From JAJEAD01 sp965221555 (GTDB lineage: Bacteria > Pseudomonadota > Gammaproteobacteria > HK1): a DNA stretch of 64,000 nucleotides. Location of the stretch: the NCBI GenBank assembly GCA_965221555.1, contig OZ244895.1:1674001-1738000 (forward strand), written 5' to 3'. The translations under genes were made by a program, and so were the position numbers. Positions within the stretch are counted from its first letter, which is position 1; each line of letters begins with the position of its first letter. The notes beneath the pieces were generated by a model that was not told where the DNA came from, searched no databases, and saw only the letters and a program-made list of their open reading frames with translations. Below are positions 1 to 9,044 of the stretch, one piece after another.

Positions 1-1
1 C

Positions 2-172
2 GTGGTGTATCCCGCCGCGGCGCTTCCCGGCGCGGCGAAGGCGGGCGGGGCGCCGCTGGTGATCCTGAACCGCGAGCCGACCGACTACGACGCGATCGCG
101 GACCTCGTGCTGCACCGCGAGATCGGCCCGACGCTCGGCGCCGCAACGGAGCTGGTCTCTCGCGAGACCTAA
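2..172 (+). CDS. Sirtuin (Sir2-family NAD-dependent deacylase), C-terminal fragment
   Basis: The window opens inside this gene; only the last 56 codons before the TAA are present. The visible peptide begins VVYPAAALPGAAKAG, continues through PLVILNREPTDYD and ends ELVSRET. Sirtuins end their Rossmann fold in this way: a 'VYPAA..P..A' strand, then 'G..L.I.N.E.T..D..AD', where the Asn contacts the NAD adenine ribose, then a helix with 'L'. Known family role: NAD-dependent lysine deacetylation or deacylation in the cytoplasm. Substrate class cannot be judged because the catalytic His and zinc-binding region lie outside the window. Confidence 0.75.
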   Translation: MVYPAAALPGAAKAGGAPLVILNREPTDYDAIADLVLHREIGPTLGAATELVSRET

Positions 173-495
173 GCCGGGCGCGAGACGGAGCCGCTGCCGG
201 TGGCATGAGGACGGAAGCCACCTGGCCGGTGCTTGCCAGGCGCGATCCTCTGACTGCGGATGCCGATGCCGATTCCGGCCGCCCTGCCTTTCCGGTTCAC
301 GGTTGCGCGTCTTCCGGTCCGTGCGCCCCACTGACGCGAGCATGATTGCGTCCGAAGCGGCCGAAAATCGGTGTGACTTGGGGGTTCGTCCCGGCGCGCT
401 TCATCGACGGCAAGCCGGCGGGAAGTGGAAGCGATCCGGCAAGCGCTGGACCCCTTCAATATACTGTATGGCAGGTTGAGGATCGGAGAGCGGCA
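173..495. other. Intergenic region with a MITE fragment
   Basis: No gene is supported between the sirtuin stop and the PhyH start. A MITE fragment occupies about 331-391. An open frame reads through it from a TTG at 346 into the dioxygenase, but those codons are translated repeat sequence. No clear promoter or terminator was recognised. Confidence 0.6.
331..391 (+). repeat. MITE-family fragment, chimeric copy
   Basis: This copy joins a right-arm piece (GCGAGCATGATTGCGTCCG) to an inverted left-arm piece (AAGCGGCCGAAAATCGGTG), both recognisable from the full-length element at 35547-35728. It lies just upstream of the PhyH gene and creates the spurious N-terminal extension of that frame. Confidence 0.7.
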
Positions 496-1389
496 ATGGG
501 CAACGCGCACCCCCTTGGCCCGGAAGAGATCGATGCCTACCACCGGGATGGGTACCTGTACTTGCCGGGTTTCTTCTCGCACCAGGAAGTGGCGCCGGCG
601 TGTGAGGCGATCGCCCTCGATCCTTCCATCGGCGGCCACATGGAACACGTGCACGACGGGATCGACGAGACGAGAGAGGACCGCGGCAGCGGCTACCGTC
701 TCGACTACATCGGATGGTTTCGGGAAGGGGACGATTGGCTCGGCACCTGTACGCGGCTGCAACGTATCGTCGAAGGATCAACGGCGCTGATCGGAGAGCC
801 GGTCTATCACTATCACTCGAAGCTGGTGCGCAAACCCAGGGTAGGGAGTGGCACCCTGGTCTGGCATCAGGACTACGGCGGCTGGTACCAGGACGGTTGC
901 ATCCGGCCCGACATGCTCACTTGCGTGATCGCGCTCACCGATGCGACGCAGGACAGTGGTTGCCTGCGACTGCTCAAGGGCTCGCACAAGCTGGGCCGTC
1001 TCGATCGGATACCCGGCGAGCATACCTACGCGAACATCAACTCCGAACGATTGGCGCGAATCCTCGAGCGCTTCGAGGAGGTGCCGATGGTCATGCGTCG
1101 GGGCGACGGGCTTTTCTTTCACGGCAACCTCGTGCATTCGTCCGGCCCCAACACCGCCGGATACGACAGATGGCTGCTGGAGCTCTCATACAACGGCATG
1201 TCGAACGAGCCGGTGTTCGAAGGCCAGAGCCACCACGCCGCGATCCCCCTGGACATTGCCGCCGATGACTCCCTGCGTAACGGCGCGTTCCGGGGCGTTT
1301 TCGAGCGCACCCCCATTCAGGACCTCGGCGATCGCGGCGCGGAGGGCGCATCGATCTACTATCGGGAGGAGTTCCCACTGTTGTCCTGA
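496..1389 (+). CDS. Phytanoyl-CoA dioxygenase (PhyH) family protein
   Basis: A 297-aa non-heme Fe(II)/2-oxoglutarate dioxygenase-like protein. It starts with a typical PhyH N-terminus, EIDAYHRDGYLYLPGFF. The iron ligands are visible as H and D in WHQDYGGWYQDG (around residue 120) and the distal His in FFHGNLVHSSGP, followed by the 2OG-binding Arg in YDRWLLEL. The family hydroxylates varied small molecules (phytanoyl-CoA, ectoine, secondary metabolites), so the substrate is unknown. The ATG at 496 is chosen because it directly precedes the conserved fold; the frame is open to a TTG at 346, but that extension is encoded by a repeat. A second PhyH protein lies at 61444-62322. Confidence 0.85.
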   Translation: MGNAHPLGPEEIDAYHRDGYLYLPGFFSHQEVAPACEAIALDPSIGGHMEHVHDGIDETREDRGSGYRLDYIGWFREGDDWLGTCTRLQRIVEGSTALIGEPVYHYHSKLVRKPRVGSGTLVWHQDYGGWYQDGCIRPDMLTCVIALTDATQDSGCLRLLKGSHKLGRLDRIPGEHTYANINSERLARILERFEEVPMVMRRGDGLFFHGNLVHSSGPNTAGYDRWLLELSYNGMSNEPVFEGQSHHAAIPLDIAADDSLRNGAFRGVFERTPIQDLGDRGAEGASIYYREEFPLLS

Positions 1390-1502
1390 GGGGTCCTGGC
1401 GCTTGCGGACTTCTCATCGCCGCCTTCGAGGATCGGGCGCCGCCACGGCGGGTGGAGACTTCGTAGTCATCGGGAGCGGCCCCTGTCCCTGACCGCGCGA
1501 GG

Positions 1503-2228
1503 TCACTGGGTGCCTTCCTCCGCGACGCCCCCGGCCATGTCGCCCTGGTGACGACCGGAACGCGCGTCTTCCAGCGCGCGGCGCAATTCGGCAATGGTCT
1601 TGCCGTAGTCCTCCGAGCCGAATATCGCCGAGCCCGCCACGAAGGTGTCGGCGCCGGCCTCGGCCACCGCCGTGACGTTGGCGAGGCCGATGCCCCCGTC
1701 CACCTCGAGGCGGGCTCGCACCCCTCTCCCGTCGAGCATATCGCGGGCGCGACGCAGCTTGCCGAGGGTGGATGGGAGGAACGCCTGTCCCCCGAATCCG
1801 GGGCTCACCGACATCACCAGGACCAGGTCGAGGCAATCGAGCAGGCCGTGGAGGCAATCAAGGGGGGTATCGGGACCGAGGGCAAGCCCCGCCTTGCAGC
1901 CGTGCTCCCGGATGAGCGCGATGCTGTCCGCGACGTGTTCGCTCGCCTCGGGGTGAAAGGTGATCCAGCTCGCGCCCGCGCGGGCGAATTCCCGAATCAG
2001 ACGATCCACCGGCCGCACCATGAGATGGACGTCGATCGGCGCGGCGATGCCGTACTCGCGCAGTGCGGTGCACACCATGGGCCCGAAGCTCAGGTTCGGC
2101 ACGTAGTGGTTGTCCATGACGTCGAAGTGGACGATGTCGGCGCCGGCATCGAGCACCGCGCGCACCTCCTCTCCGAGACGCGCGAAGTCGGCGGCGAGAA
2201 TGGAAGGCGCGATGAGGGGGCGGTTCAC
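1503..2228 (-). CDS. rpe: Ribulose-phosphate 3-epimerase
   Basis: A 241-aa TIM-barrel enzyme interconverting D-ribulose 5-phosphate and D-xylulose 5-phosphate in the pentose phosphate pathway. The family signatures are intact: IAPSILAADFARLGEEV at the N-terminus, HFDVMDNHYVPNLSFGP carrying a metal-binding His and catalytic Asp, the phosphate-loop segment MSVSPGFGGQAFLP, and EVDGGI with the second catalytic Asp. It is slightly longer than the usual 220-230 residues because of a C-terminal tail. The start is a GTG at 2228; no upstream ATG in frame fits better. It lies just downstream of djlA on the same strand. Confidence 0.95.
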   Translation of the reverse strand: MNRPLIAPSILAADFARLGEEVRAVLDAGADIVHFDVMDNHYVPNLSFGPMVCTALREYGIAAPIDVHLMVRPVDRLIREFARAGASWITFHPEASEHVADSIALIREHGCKAGLALGPDTPLDCLHGLLDCLDLVLVMSVSPGFGGQAFLPSTLGKLRRARDMLDGRGVRARLEVDGGIGLANVTAVAEAGADTFVAGSAIFGSEDYGKTIAELRRALEDARSGRHQGDMAGGVAEEGTQ

Positions 2229-2316
2229 GGTGCGGGCTCTTCGATATGGCGGATAACGCCACGCGGCGCCACGCGGTCAGTCGTCCCGGGGCGCCGCGTT
2301 GCCGCTGCGGACCGTG

Positions 2317-3108
2317 TCACCCACTGCGCAACTCCTTGATGCGCTCGTACGCCGCCTTGATGTCGCGGGTCTTCTCGGTCGCCGCCTGCATCATCTCCTC
2401 GGGCAGGCCCTTGGAGACCAGCTTGTCGGGATGGTGCCGATTCATGAGCCGCCGGTAGGCGCGCTTGACCTCGGCATCGTCCGCCTGCGCGGAGACTCCG
2501 AGGACGGCATAGGCCTCTTCGGCCGACAGCGCATGGGCGGCCCTGCCCGGGGCGGCGTGGGCTCGCACCACCGCCTCCAGTTGTTCCAGCTCGCCTTCGG
2601 CGAGCCCGAGCACCGCCGCGATGTGGTTGAGGATGCGGCGCTCGGCGGCATGCACGTCTCCGTCGGCGTAGGCCGCCTGCAGCTGGATCTCGACGAAGAG
2701 GCGCGCGAGATTGAGGCTGTAGCGGCACTCCCGCCGGAACTGGGTGAGGACATCGTCGAGGGGAAAGCCGGGAGCCCGGCCCGCGTTGAAGAGGTTACGC
2801 GCCGCCGCGCGCATCTGACCGCGCAGGCCGAGCTGGTCCATGACCGATCCGGCGAGTCGGATCTCTTCCTGGCTTACCCGCCCGTCGGCTTTGGAGATGT
2901 GTCCCATGACGCCGAAGGTGGCGGAGAAGAAAGCCGCCTGGGCGCGTTCCTGACGCGTGGCGTGCCCGTCGTCCCCGGGCAGTGCGCGCAGGTTGGCCCT
3001 GAGCCCGCGGTCGAAGCTGTGTCCCAGGGCGGCGCCGAAGAGGGCGCCGAGCGGCCCGCCGAGCATGAAGCCGAAGGCTCCTCCGATTACTTTTCCCCAC
3101 CAGCCCAT
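2317..3108 (-). CDS. djlA: DjlA-type membrane-anchored J-domain co-chaperone
   Basis: A 263-aa protein. It begins MGWWGKVIGGAFGFMLGG, a short glycine-rich membrane anchor typical of DjlA. A TerB-like helical domain follows at about 55-170 (KADGRVSQEEIRLA, then YADGDVHAAERRIL). The C-terminus is a J domain (about 201-263) with the HPD triad in RLMNRHHPDKL near residues 226-228. J domains stimulate DnaK ATPase; DjlA does so at the inner membrane. The frame is open further upstream, but the ATG at 3108 gives the family's normal N-terminus and avoids overlapping the preceding gene, which stops at 3135. Confidence 0.9.
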   Translation of the reverse strand: MGWWGKVIGGAFGFMLGGPLGALFGAALGHSFDRGLRANLRALPGDDGHATRQERAQAAFFSATFGVMGHISKADGRVSQEEIRLAGSVMDQLGLRGQMRAAARNLFNAGRAPGFPLDDVLTQFRRECRYSLNLARLFVEIQLQAAYADGDVHAAERRILNHIAAVLGLAEGELEQLEAVVRAHAAPGRAAHALSAEEAYAVLGVSAQADDAEVKRAYRRLMNRHHPDKLVSKGLPEEMMQAATEKTRDIKAAYERIKELRSG

Positions 3109-3134
3109 GGCAAGACCCTCTGCGCGTCGGTCGC

Positions 3135-3752
3135 CTAGCGATTCCAGCGCGTGCCGTACGCCGACTCGGAAGCGGCGCCCGGTGCGTCGAGCCGGCGGCG
3201 CAGGTCTCGCGCGCGATCGGCCAGACGGCGTTCCCGGACGCACACGTAGTGCTTCGCCAGCATCCGGCGGTGTCCGGTACTCGCGCCGGCTTTCAGCGTG
3301 CGCCAGCGCGGTTCACGGATCGCTTCGAATTCACCGGCACGGGTGCCGAAGGCCAGCGTTCGCCATTCGTCGCGCTCGCAGCTGATGCTCTCGTAGAAGA
3401 GGTTTCCCTGACCCTCGGAAGACACGAGAAGCATGGTGTAGCGCACCACGCCGGGCGCCGGTTGGGAGAGCGCCTCGACATCGAGGAAGACCCGTACCCC
3501 CGCCTCGAACAGGTCCCGATCCAGCTCCGTCATGTTCTCCGCGCGCGGAAAGGCGGGCAGCTCGATGGGTATCTCCTGGGGGCCGGCATCTTCAGGCTCC
3601 GGAGCCTGTTCCTGCATCCTCTCGATGGGACGGATGCTGAGGTCTGACTGCGCGTTTCCCGCCGGCGCGGCGATGCAGGTGGCGAGCGCGAGCGCGGCCA
3701 GCTTCCCGAGCCTTCCCGCCAATCGCCTGCCCATACCGTTATCAGGGCTCAT
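3135..3752 (-). CDS. CNP1-like family secreted protein
   Basis: A 205-aa protein of unknown function. The first ~35 residues form a Sec signal peptide: a charged start (MGRRLAGRLGKL), a hydrophobic core (AALALATCIAAPAGNA) and a likely cleavage after an A-x-A-type site. The mature part matches the CNP1-like pattern: FLDVEALSQPAPGVVRYTML, then NLFYESISCERDEWR and a late YVCVRE. Two cysteines (in SCERD and YVCVRE) could form a disulfide in the periplasm. The ATG at 3752 overlaps the upstream sulfotransferase gene by 11 nt; an ATG at 3734 is an equally plausible start. The family assignment rests on motif recall. Confidence 0.65.
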   Translation of the reverse strand: MSPDNGMGRRLAGRLGKLAALALATCIAAPAGNAQSDLSIRPIERMQEQAPEPEDAGPQEIPIELPAFPRAENMTELDRDLFEAGVRVFLDVEALSQPAPGVVRYTMLLVSSEGQGNLFYESISCERDEWRTLAFGTRAGEFEAIREPRWRTLKAGASTGHRRMLAKHYVCVRERRLADRARDLRRRLDAPGAASESAYGTRWNR

Positions 3753-5391
3753 AGCCGAAGCGTTCCACCCAGGGCGCCAGTTTCTCCATACCGGGTGTCA
3801 GCCACCGCTCGTAGTGCCGGAAGCGGCCGATGGAAGATCGGTACAGAGGGCGGACCACCTGTTCTGCGCTCGGCGTCGAAGTATAGCGCTCCCGTGCGGT
3901 GCGCTGGTAATCGAGAACCGAGTCGTCCCATGACAGGCCGAGAAAGTGAAGCAGGGGCGCAAGCGCATCATGCGGGGCGTCGACGAGTTGCTCGTAGCGC
4001 AAGCGGTGGCAGGCGAGCACGCCGGCTTCCAGCACCTGCAGGCCGAGACCCATGACCGCGTCGTAGTACGTGACCGTGCTGTCCCAGCGCAGGAAGTTGA
4101 CCATCGCGGGATTGAGTTCGAATCGTTGCTGGTAGCAGCTCAGGCACGCGTCGCGCGGGTCCCGCAGCGCGAGCACCACGAGCGCATCGGGGAAGATCCG
4201 CGCGATGAGGCCGAGCAGGATCGTGTTGAGGGGCAGCTTGTCGACGACGAGACGTCCCTCGCGCCCGGCGCTCCCCACTTCCGCGTCCACCCGGGTCCAG
4301 TAGGCCGCTCTCGCCTCGCGCAGCGTCGCGTCGTCCAGTGCGTCGAGGGCGGCGAGCGCCGCGTCGGAGGCCGCGAAGCGCTCGTAGGCCGCGCCCAGCA
4401 GATCGCGCTCTTCCAGGACGAGCGTGTCCGGGTGAGACGAGAGCATGCGGTCGAGCAGAGTGGTGCCCGAGCGCGGGAACCCGAGAAGGAATGCGGGCGC
4501 GGCGCCGCTTGCCGGCGGCGGGCGGCGAGGCCACGCCGAGACGCGCTCGCGCGTCAGATGCGCGCGCAGGCGCCGGAGGTTCGCGGGCGTCGCGAAGCTT
4601 GCGCTGTCCTCGCCGAAGGTGGCCATTGCCGGTGCGTAGACGGCCTCGTTGGCACGGCCGAAGCCGGCGAACGCCTCTTCGTAGTCGCCCAGCGCCTCCA
4701 GGCACTGCGCGCGCCTCCCCTCGGCGAGCGCGCGAGTGGTGGGGTCGAGACCGCCGCGCGCGATCACGCGGTCGAGGCGACGCCGGGCTTCTTCGAAGCG
4801 CTGCGCCCGGAACTCGATGTTGGCGAGCGTGAGCGATGCCCCCGCGTGCCCGGACTGCCGGGCGAGGACCTGCCGGCACAGTTTCGTCGCTTCCTTGCTT
4901 CGCGCGCCGTGGGAGAGCAGCTCGGCGAGGCCCGCCTTGGCGTCCAGCAGATTCGGGTTGGCGTCGATCGCCCGCCGAAAGTGGCTTTCCGCCTCTTCCA
5001 GCCGCTGCGCATTCATCATCACCCGCGCCAGGTTGAAGTGCGCCGGCGCCAGTCGCGGCGCGTGGACGAGCGCCGTCTCGAAGGCTTCCCGGGCCCGGGT
5101 GTGTTCGCCCCGGGCCAGGTGAACGAGGCCGAGGTCGTTGTGGACCGCCGCGTTGCCGGGTTCGAGGCGGGCGGCATGGTGGAGGAAAGGCAGGGCGCGC
5201 TCGGGCTGAGACGACTGCCCGAGCACGCTTCCCATCAACAACAGCGCCGCCACCTCGTCCGGGTGATCCTCGAGGTGCTGCTGGCAGAGCGCGAGCGCGG
5301 CGTGGAAGTCGCCGCGGCGCAGTCGCGCCCGCGCCTCGTCCAGACGCGGCCGCTGTTCACCCGTCCGGCGCCTGCTCGCCCGGCGGCTCAA
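3742..5391 (-). CDS. TPR-repeat sulfotransferase (copy 1)
   Basis: A 549-aa protein. The N-terminal half (about 10-280) is a row of tetratricopeptide repeats (for example PGNAAVHNDLGLVHLARGEH). The C-terminal half is a PAPS-dependent sulfotransferase domain: the 5'-phosphosulfate-binding loop is FLLGFPRSGTTLLDRMLSSH near residues 299-318, and the 3'-phosphate-binding segment is LRDPRDACLSCYQQRF. This architecture resembles protein sulfotransferases, so a peptide or protein acceptor is possible but unproven. The start is a TTG at 5391 overlapping the stop of the upstream gene in a 4-nt TTGA, which indicates translational coupling. Confidence 0.85.
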   Translation of the reverse strand: MSRRASRRRTGEQRPRLDEARARLRRGDFHAALALCQQHLEDHPDEVAALLLMGSVLGQSSQPERALPFLHHAARLEPGNAAVHNDLGLVHLARGEHTRAREAFETALVHAPRLAPAHFNLARVMMNAQRLEEAESHFRRAIDANPNLLDAKAGLAELLSHGARSKEATKLCRQVLARQSGHAGASLTLANIEFRAQRFEEARRRLDRVIARGGLDPTTRALAEGRRAQCLEALGDYEEAFAGFGRANEAVYAPAMATFGEDSASFATPANLRRLRAHLTRERVSAWPRRPPPASGAAPAFLLGFPRSGTTLLDRMLSSHPDTLVLEERDLLGAAYERFAASDAALAALDALDDATLREARAAYWTRVDAEVGSAGREGRLVVDKLPLNTILLGLIARIFPDALVVLALRDPRDACLSCYQQRFELNPAMVNFLRWDSTVTYYDAVMGLGLQVLEAGVLACHRLRYEQLVDAPHDALAPLLHFLGLSWDDSVLDYQRTARERYTSTPSAEQVVRPLYRSSIGRFRHYERWLTPGMEKLAPWVERFGYEP

Positions 5392-6671
5392 TCCGGCACC
5401 GCGTCGAGAGTGATGATCAAATGCGCGCCCGCCGCATCGGGCGAGCGCAGCGAATGGAAGACATAGGAAGGGAAGAGCACCAGGCGTCCCGCTTCAAGCA
5501 CGATACTGCGCCCTTCGAATTGCGTCTCGCCTCGGTGGCGATCCGGCGGCACGCCCAGTTCGACCTCGGGGCGTTCCCGGGCCGGATCACCGGGGGCGCA
5601 GGCGTAGAGGCCACTCAGCCAGCCCCTCTCACGGACGTCCGAGTCGCTTCGATCGCCGCCAGCAAGGCGCAACGTATCGCTCTCCACATGGAAGTCGCGC
5701 GGTCGCCATCTGAGGAAGCGGTGCTTCACGTCGCGGGGTCGGTGGGCGAAGTACCACCTGGCCGCCTCCGCGAAGATTGCCGCGAGGGCGTCGGGAGCGC
5801 CTCCGGCGCCGTGCGGAACTTCCGCGTCACGCATCGCCGCGGATCTTCCGGAGCCGTTTCCGCCCCTGGCCGGGTCTCCCGGGGCGGGGAGCGCCTCCGC
5901 CAGCGCGGCGTCGAAGGCGCTCACGTCGGGATAGGGCGCCGGCGCCTCGATGCGCCGGAGGCGGACCAGGCGCTCCAGATCGAGCAGCGCGCGGCTGCCC
6001 TCGTGGTTTCCGAGGCGGGCGAGCGCGACCGCCTGCAGTGCGATGGCGCGCCGATTGCGTGCTTCGTGTCGGAGGCAGCGTTCGCAGTCCGCAAGAGCCG
6101 ACTCCACATCGCCGGACTGAAGACGCAGCTCCGCCAGCAGGATCCGGGGCGCGGGCGCCCCCGGCAACTGGTCCGCCACCCGGGCGGCATGGTCGATCGC
6201 GGTGGCGATGTCGCCCTGGCGCCGCAGTGCGGTGGCGAGGTTGTAGTGAACGAGGGGGCGCGAGTAATCGAGACGCAACGCTTCCCGATAGCCGGCGATC
6301 GCGCCGGGGAGATCGCCCGCGCGCTGGCGTATCACCGCGAGGTCCGCATGCGCGTCCGGCCTTTCGGGGTCGATCGCGATCGCCTCTCGGCAGCGCTTCT
6401 CCGCTTCCTCTTCGAGACCCGAAGCGCAGAGCGCCCGGCCGAGCTGAAGATGCAGGTCCGGGTCCTCGGGGGCGTGGTCGACGGCGCGACGGAACAGGTC
6501 GACGGCCTGCTCCGTGTCGCCGCGCTGGCTCGCGATCATTGCCAGGAGTCGCAGCGTCCCCACGTTGCCGGGATCGCTTCGAAGGATGTGCCGGCAGATC
6601 GCTTCGGCTTCGCTCGCGTCACCGCGGCGGTGGTGTGCGATCGCCGCCGACAAGGCGCCGTCGGTGTTCAT
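5388..6671 (-). CDS. TPR protein with a C-terminal 2OG-Fe(II)-oxygenase-like domain
   Basis: A 427-aa protein. Residues 1-230 are TPR repeats with LLAMIASQRGDTEQAVDLF-like units. Residues from about 300 resemble the putative 2OG-Fe(II) oxygenase domain often fused to TPRs: RERGWLSGLYACAPG, then LEAGRLVLFPSYVFHSLRSP. The family normally has an H-x-H ligand just before the 'LSGvYY' strand; here that stretch reads RSDSDVRERG with no His, and the distal Arg is also not evident, so activity is doubtful. The gene lies directly upstream of, and coupled to, sulfotransferase copy 1, and diverges from copy 2. Confidence 0.65.
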   Translation of the reverse strand: MNTDGALSAAIAHHRRGDASEAEAICRHILRSDPGNVGTLRLLAMIASQRGDTEQAVDLFRRAVDHAPEDPDLHLQLGRALCASGLEEEAEKRCREAIAIDPERPDAHADLAVIRQRAGDLPGAIAGYREALRLDYSRPLVHYNLATALRRQGDIATAIDHAARVADQLPGAPAPRILLAELRLQSGDVESALADCERCLRHEARNRRAIALQAVALARLGNHEGSRALLDLERLVRLRRIEAPAPYPDVSAFDAALAEALPAPGDPARGGNGSGRSAAMRDAEVPHGAGGAPDALAAIFAEAARWYFAHRPRDVKHRFLRWRPRDFHVESDTLRLAGGDRSDSDVRERGWLSGLYACAPGDPARERPEVELGVPPDRHRGETQFEGRSIVLEAGRLVLFPSYVFHSLRSPDAAGAHLIITLDAVPD

Positions 6672-6783
6672 GCGGTATCAATCTACCGAGGCTTCGAGAT
6701 CGGCGATTGTAGCCTTCGTCCTCTCGGGGGCGGGACGTGACGGCGTCGCCGATCACCCGGGTCGAGACGATCGACGGGATCCC

Positions 6784-6821
6784 TGCCCGCGAGTTGAGAA
6801 ATCTGTGAAACTTGCGGGTTA
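6784..6821 (+). repeat. MITE-family right-arm fragment
   Basis: Sequence GAGTTGAGAAATCTGTGAAA followed by CTTGCGGGTTA matches the right terminal arm of the element at 35547-35728 and ends in the expected TA. It sits in the 204-bp divergent region between the two sulfotransferase units. Confidence 0.75.
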
Positions 6822-6875
6822 GTCGGCCCCGGTTCCCGGCTTCGCTGGACATGCGCCACGAAAGCGGATCAATCT

Positions 6876-9044
6876 ATGGATCCGCAATCCATCGGTGAAC
6901 CAGGGGAAATGAAGCAAGGCGCGCGGAGAACCGGCCACCGAAGCGCTGCCCGGCGCCGTTCCGGGAGTTCGGAGCGAGTCCTCGTCGAGGCCATCGAGCT
7001 GCATCGCAGCGGACGCCTGGATCTTGCGGAGCGGGCCTACCGCCGCCATCTCGCGCGCCACCCGAAAGATATCTCCGCGTTGCAGAACCTCGGGATGCTC
7101 CTGCACCAGCGCGGGGACTTCGCGGCTTCGCGCGCCACTCTCCGGCGTGCGATCGATCGGGCGCCCGCCGAGGCGAGCTGCCGGGAGAGTCTCGGGCGGG
7201 TGCTGAGAGCGCAGGGTGATCTGCAAGGGGCGGCGGAGGCGTTCCGCGAGGCGCTGGCGCGAGAGCCGGGCCGGGTGGATGCCCGTTACCAGCTCGGTAC
7301 CGTCCACCACGACCTCGAAGAGCTCGATGCGGCGGCGCAATGCTACCGTCGCGTGGTGGCGGACATTCCGGAGTACGTGCCCGCCTGGAACAGCCTCGGA
7401 AGCACGCATCTCGACCGAGGGGAGCTCGGGGAGGCGGAGGCCTGCCTGCGCCGGGCGCTCGAGCTCGACCCCGCCCACGTTCCGGCGCGCCTCAACCTCG
7501 CCGTCGTGCTGCATCGTGAGGGCCGCCTCGACCAGGCCGGGGAGTTGCTGCACGCCCTCGTCTCGGAGAACCCTGAGCTCGCGGAGGCGCACGCGAATCT
7601 CGCCCTGCTCGACCGGGAACGCGGAGCGCTGGCGGATGCCGAGGAAGCGGCGCGACGCGCGGTGACGTTGCGCCCGGACTGCGCGAGCGACCACTTCGTG
7701 CTCGCCGAGATCGCCACCGCGCGCGGCAAACCGGGCATGGCGATAGAGAGCTACCGCCGCTGCCTGGCGTTGGAGCCGGATCTCGTCAAGGCCTGGCTTC
7801 GCCTCGGCGCCACTCTGATCGCCCGCGGCGAGGTCGCGGACGGAATCGAGTGCGCCCACCGGGTTCTCACGCTGGACCCGGACGATGCGTCCGCTCTCAA
7901 CCTGCTTGCGCACGCGAGCTCCATTGCGGGAGACCGCGAGGCGGCGGAAGCGTACTGCCGGCGCTCGCTCGAACTCTCGCCCGATCTGCCGCTCGCGTGG
8001 TCGATGCTTGCGCATCTGCGCCGATTCAGCGAGGCGGATCACGAGACCATCGCCCGGGTCGAGTCGATTCCCGAACGGCGGACGCTGGGCGAAGAGGACC
8101 GTTGCCATTTCCATTTCGCGCTCGGGCGCATGCATCACGACTGTGGGCACTACGAGCGCGCCTTTGCCCACTTCGAGAACGCCAACCGCATCCACCGCAG
8201 CCGTCGCGAGTTCGACATCGACCAATGGGTGCGACGCATCGACGCGATCATCGAGACATTCGACGCGGAATTCTTCGCGCGCACCCGGGGCTTCGGCGAT
8301 CCGAGTCCGCAGCCGATCTTCGTCTTCGGCATGCCCCGCTCCGGGACTTCGCTCGTCGAGCAGATCCTCTCCTCTCATCCCGCCGTCCAGGCCGCGGGCG
8401 AGCTGAACGCGATGCCGGAGTGTTCCAGACGCCTGGGCGCCGCGCTCGGGTCGGGACCCCAGGACTACCCGCGTGCGGCCGGAGACGTGGATTCCGATAC
8501 CGCCCGGCGCATCGCCGCCGCCTATCTGGAAATGCTGCGCCGCGACCGCCCCGCCGCGGAGCGGATCACCGACAAGCTTCCCGGCAACTACAGCTATCTC
8601 GGGCTCATCGCGCTGCTGCTCCCGGGCGCGCGCCTGGTGCATTGCCGCCGCAGCCCGCTCGACGTGTGCCTCTCGAACTACATGCAGCATTACGGAGACG
8701 GGCACGTGTACAGCTACGACCTGCGCGAGCTCGGCCTCGTCTACCGCCAGTACGAGCGCATCATGCGGCACTGGCGGGAGGTGTTGCCGCTCGAGATCCA
8801 CGAGGTCGTTTACGAGGAAATGGTCACGGATCAGGAAGGGCGCAGCCGCGAGATCGTCTCGTTCTGCGGCCTCGACTGGGACCCGTCCTGCCTCGACTTC
8901 CACGCGGGCGAACGCGCGGTGGCGACCGCGAGCCAGTGGCAGGTGCGCCGCCCCATCTACCGCAGCGCTCTGGATCGCTGGAAGCGCTACGAGGCCCACC
9001 TCGGAGAGTTGCGCCTCGCGCTGGGCGACGTGCTGCCCGCGTGA
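6876..9044 (+). CDS. TPR-repeat sulfotransferase (copy 2)
   Basis: A 722-aa protein, the largest of the three sulfotransferases here. About 460 residues of TPR repeats (units such as AEASCRESLGRVLRAQGDL) precede a sulfotransferase domain with 5'-PSB loop FVFGMPRSGTSLVEQILSSH near residue 482 and 3'-PB segment VHCRRSPLDVCLSNYMQHY. The C-terminus ends in the family's WQVRRPIYRSALDRWKRYE. The ATG at 6876 has a weak ribosome site; the in-frame ATG at 6909, preceded by CAGGGGAA, is an alternative. The stop overlaps the ATG of copy 3 by one base (TGATG). Confidence 0.88.
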   Translation: MDPQSIGEPGEMKQGARRTGHRSAARRRSGSSERVLVEAIELHRSGRLDLAERAYRRHLARHPKDISALQNLGMLLHQRGDFAASRATLRRAIDRAPAEASCRESLGRVLRAQGDLQGAAEAFREALAREPGRVDARYQLGTVHHDLEELDAAAQCYRRVVADIPEYVPAWNSLGSTHLDRGELGEAEACLRRALELDPAHVPARLNLAVVLHREGRLDQAGELLHALVSENPELAEAHANLALLDRERGALADAEEAARRAVTLRPDCASDHFVLAEIATARGKPGMAIESYRRCLALEPDLVKAWLRLGATLIARGEVADGIECAHRVLTLDPDDASALNLLAHASSIAGDREAAEAYCRRSLELSPDLPLAWSMLAHLRRFSEADHETIARVESIPERRTLGEEDRCHFHFALGRMHHDCGHYERAFAHFENANRIHRSRREFDIDQWVRRIDAIIETFDAEFFARTRGFGDPSPQPIFVFGMPRSGTSLVEQILSSHPAVQAAGELNAMPECSRRLGAALGSGPQDYPRAAGDVDSDTARRIAAAYLEMLRRDRPAAERITDKLPGNYSYLGLIALLLPGARLVHCRRSPLDVCLSNYMQHYGDGHVYSYDLRELGLVYRQYERIMRHWREVLPLEIHEVVYEEMVTDQEGRSREIVSFCGLDWDPSCLDFHAGERAVATASQWQVRRPIYRSALDRWKRYEAHLGELRLALGDVLPA

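Noticed and set aside
346..495. N-terminal extension of the PhyH dioxygenase from a TTG
   Set aside because: These codons translate a MITE fragment (RPKRPKIG-type reading), have no family similarity, and the ATG at 496 starts the conserved fold.
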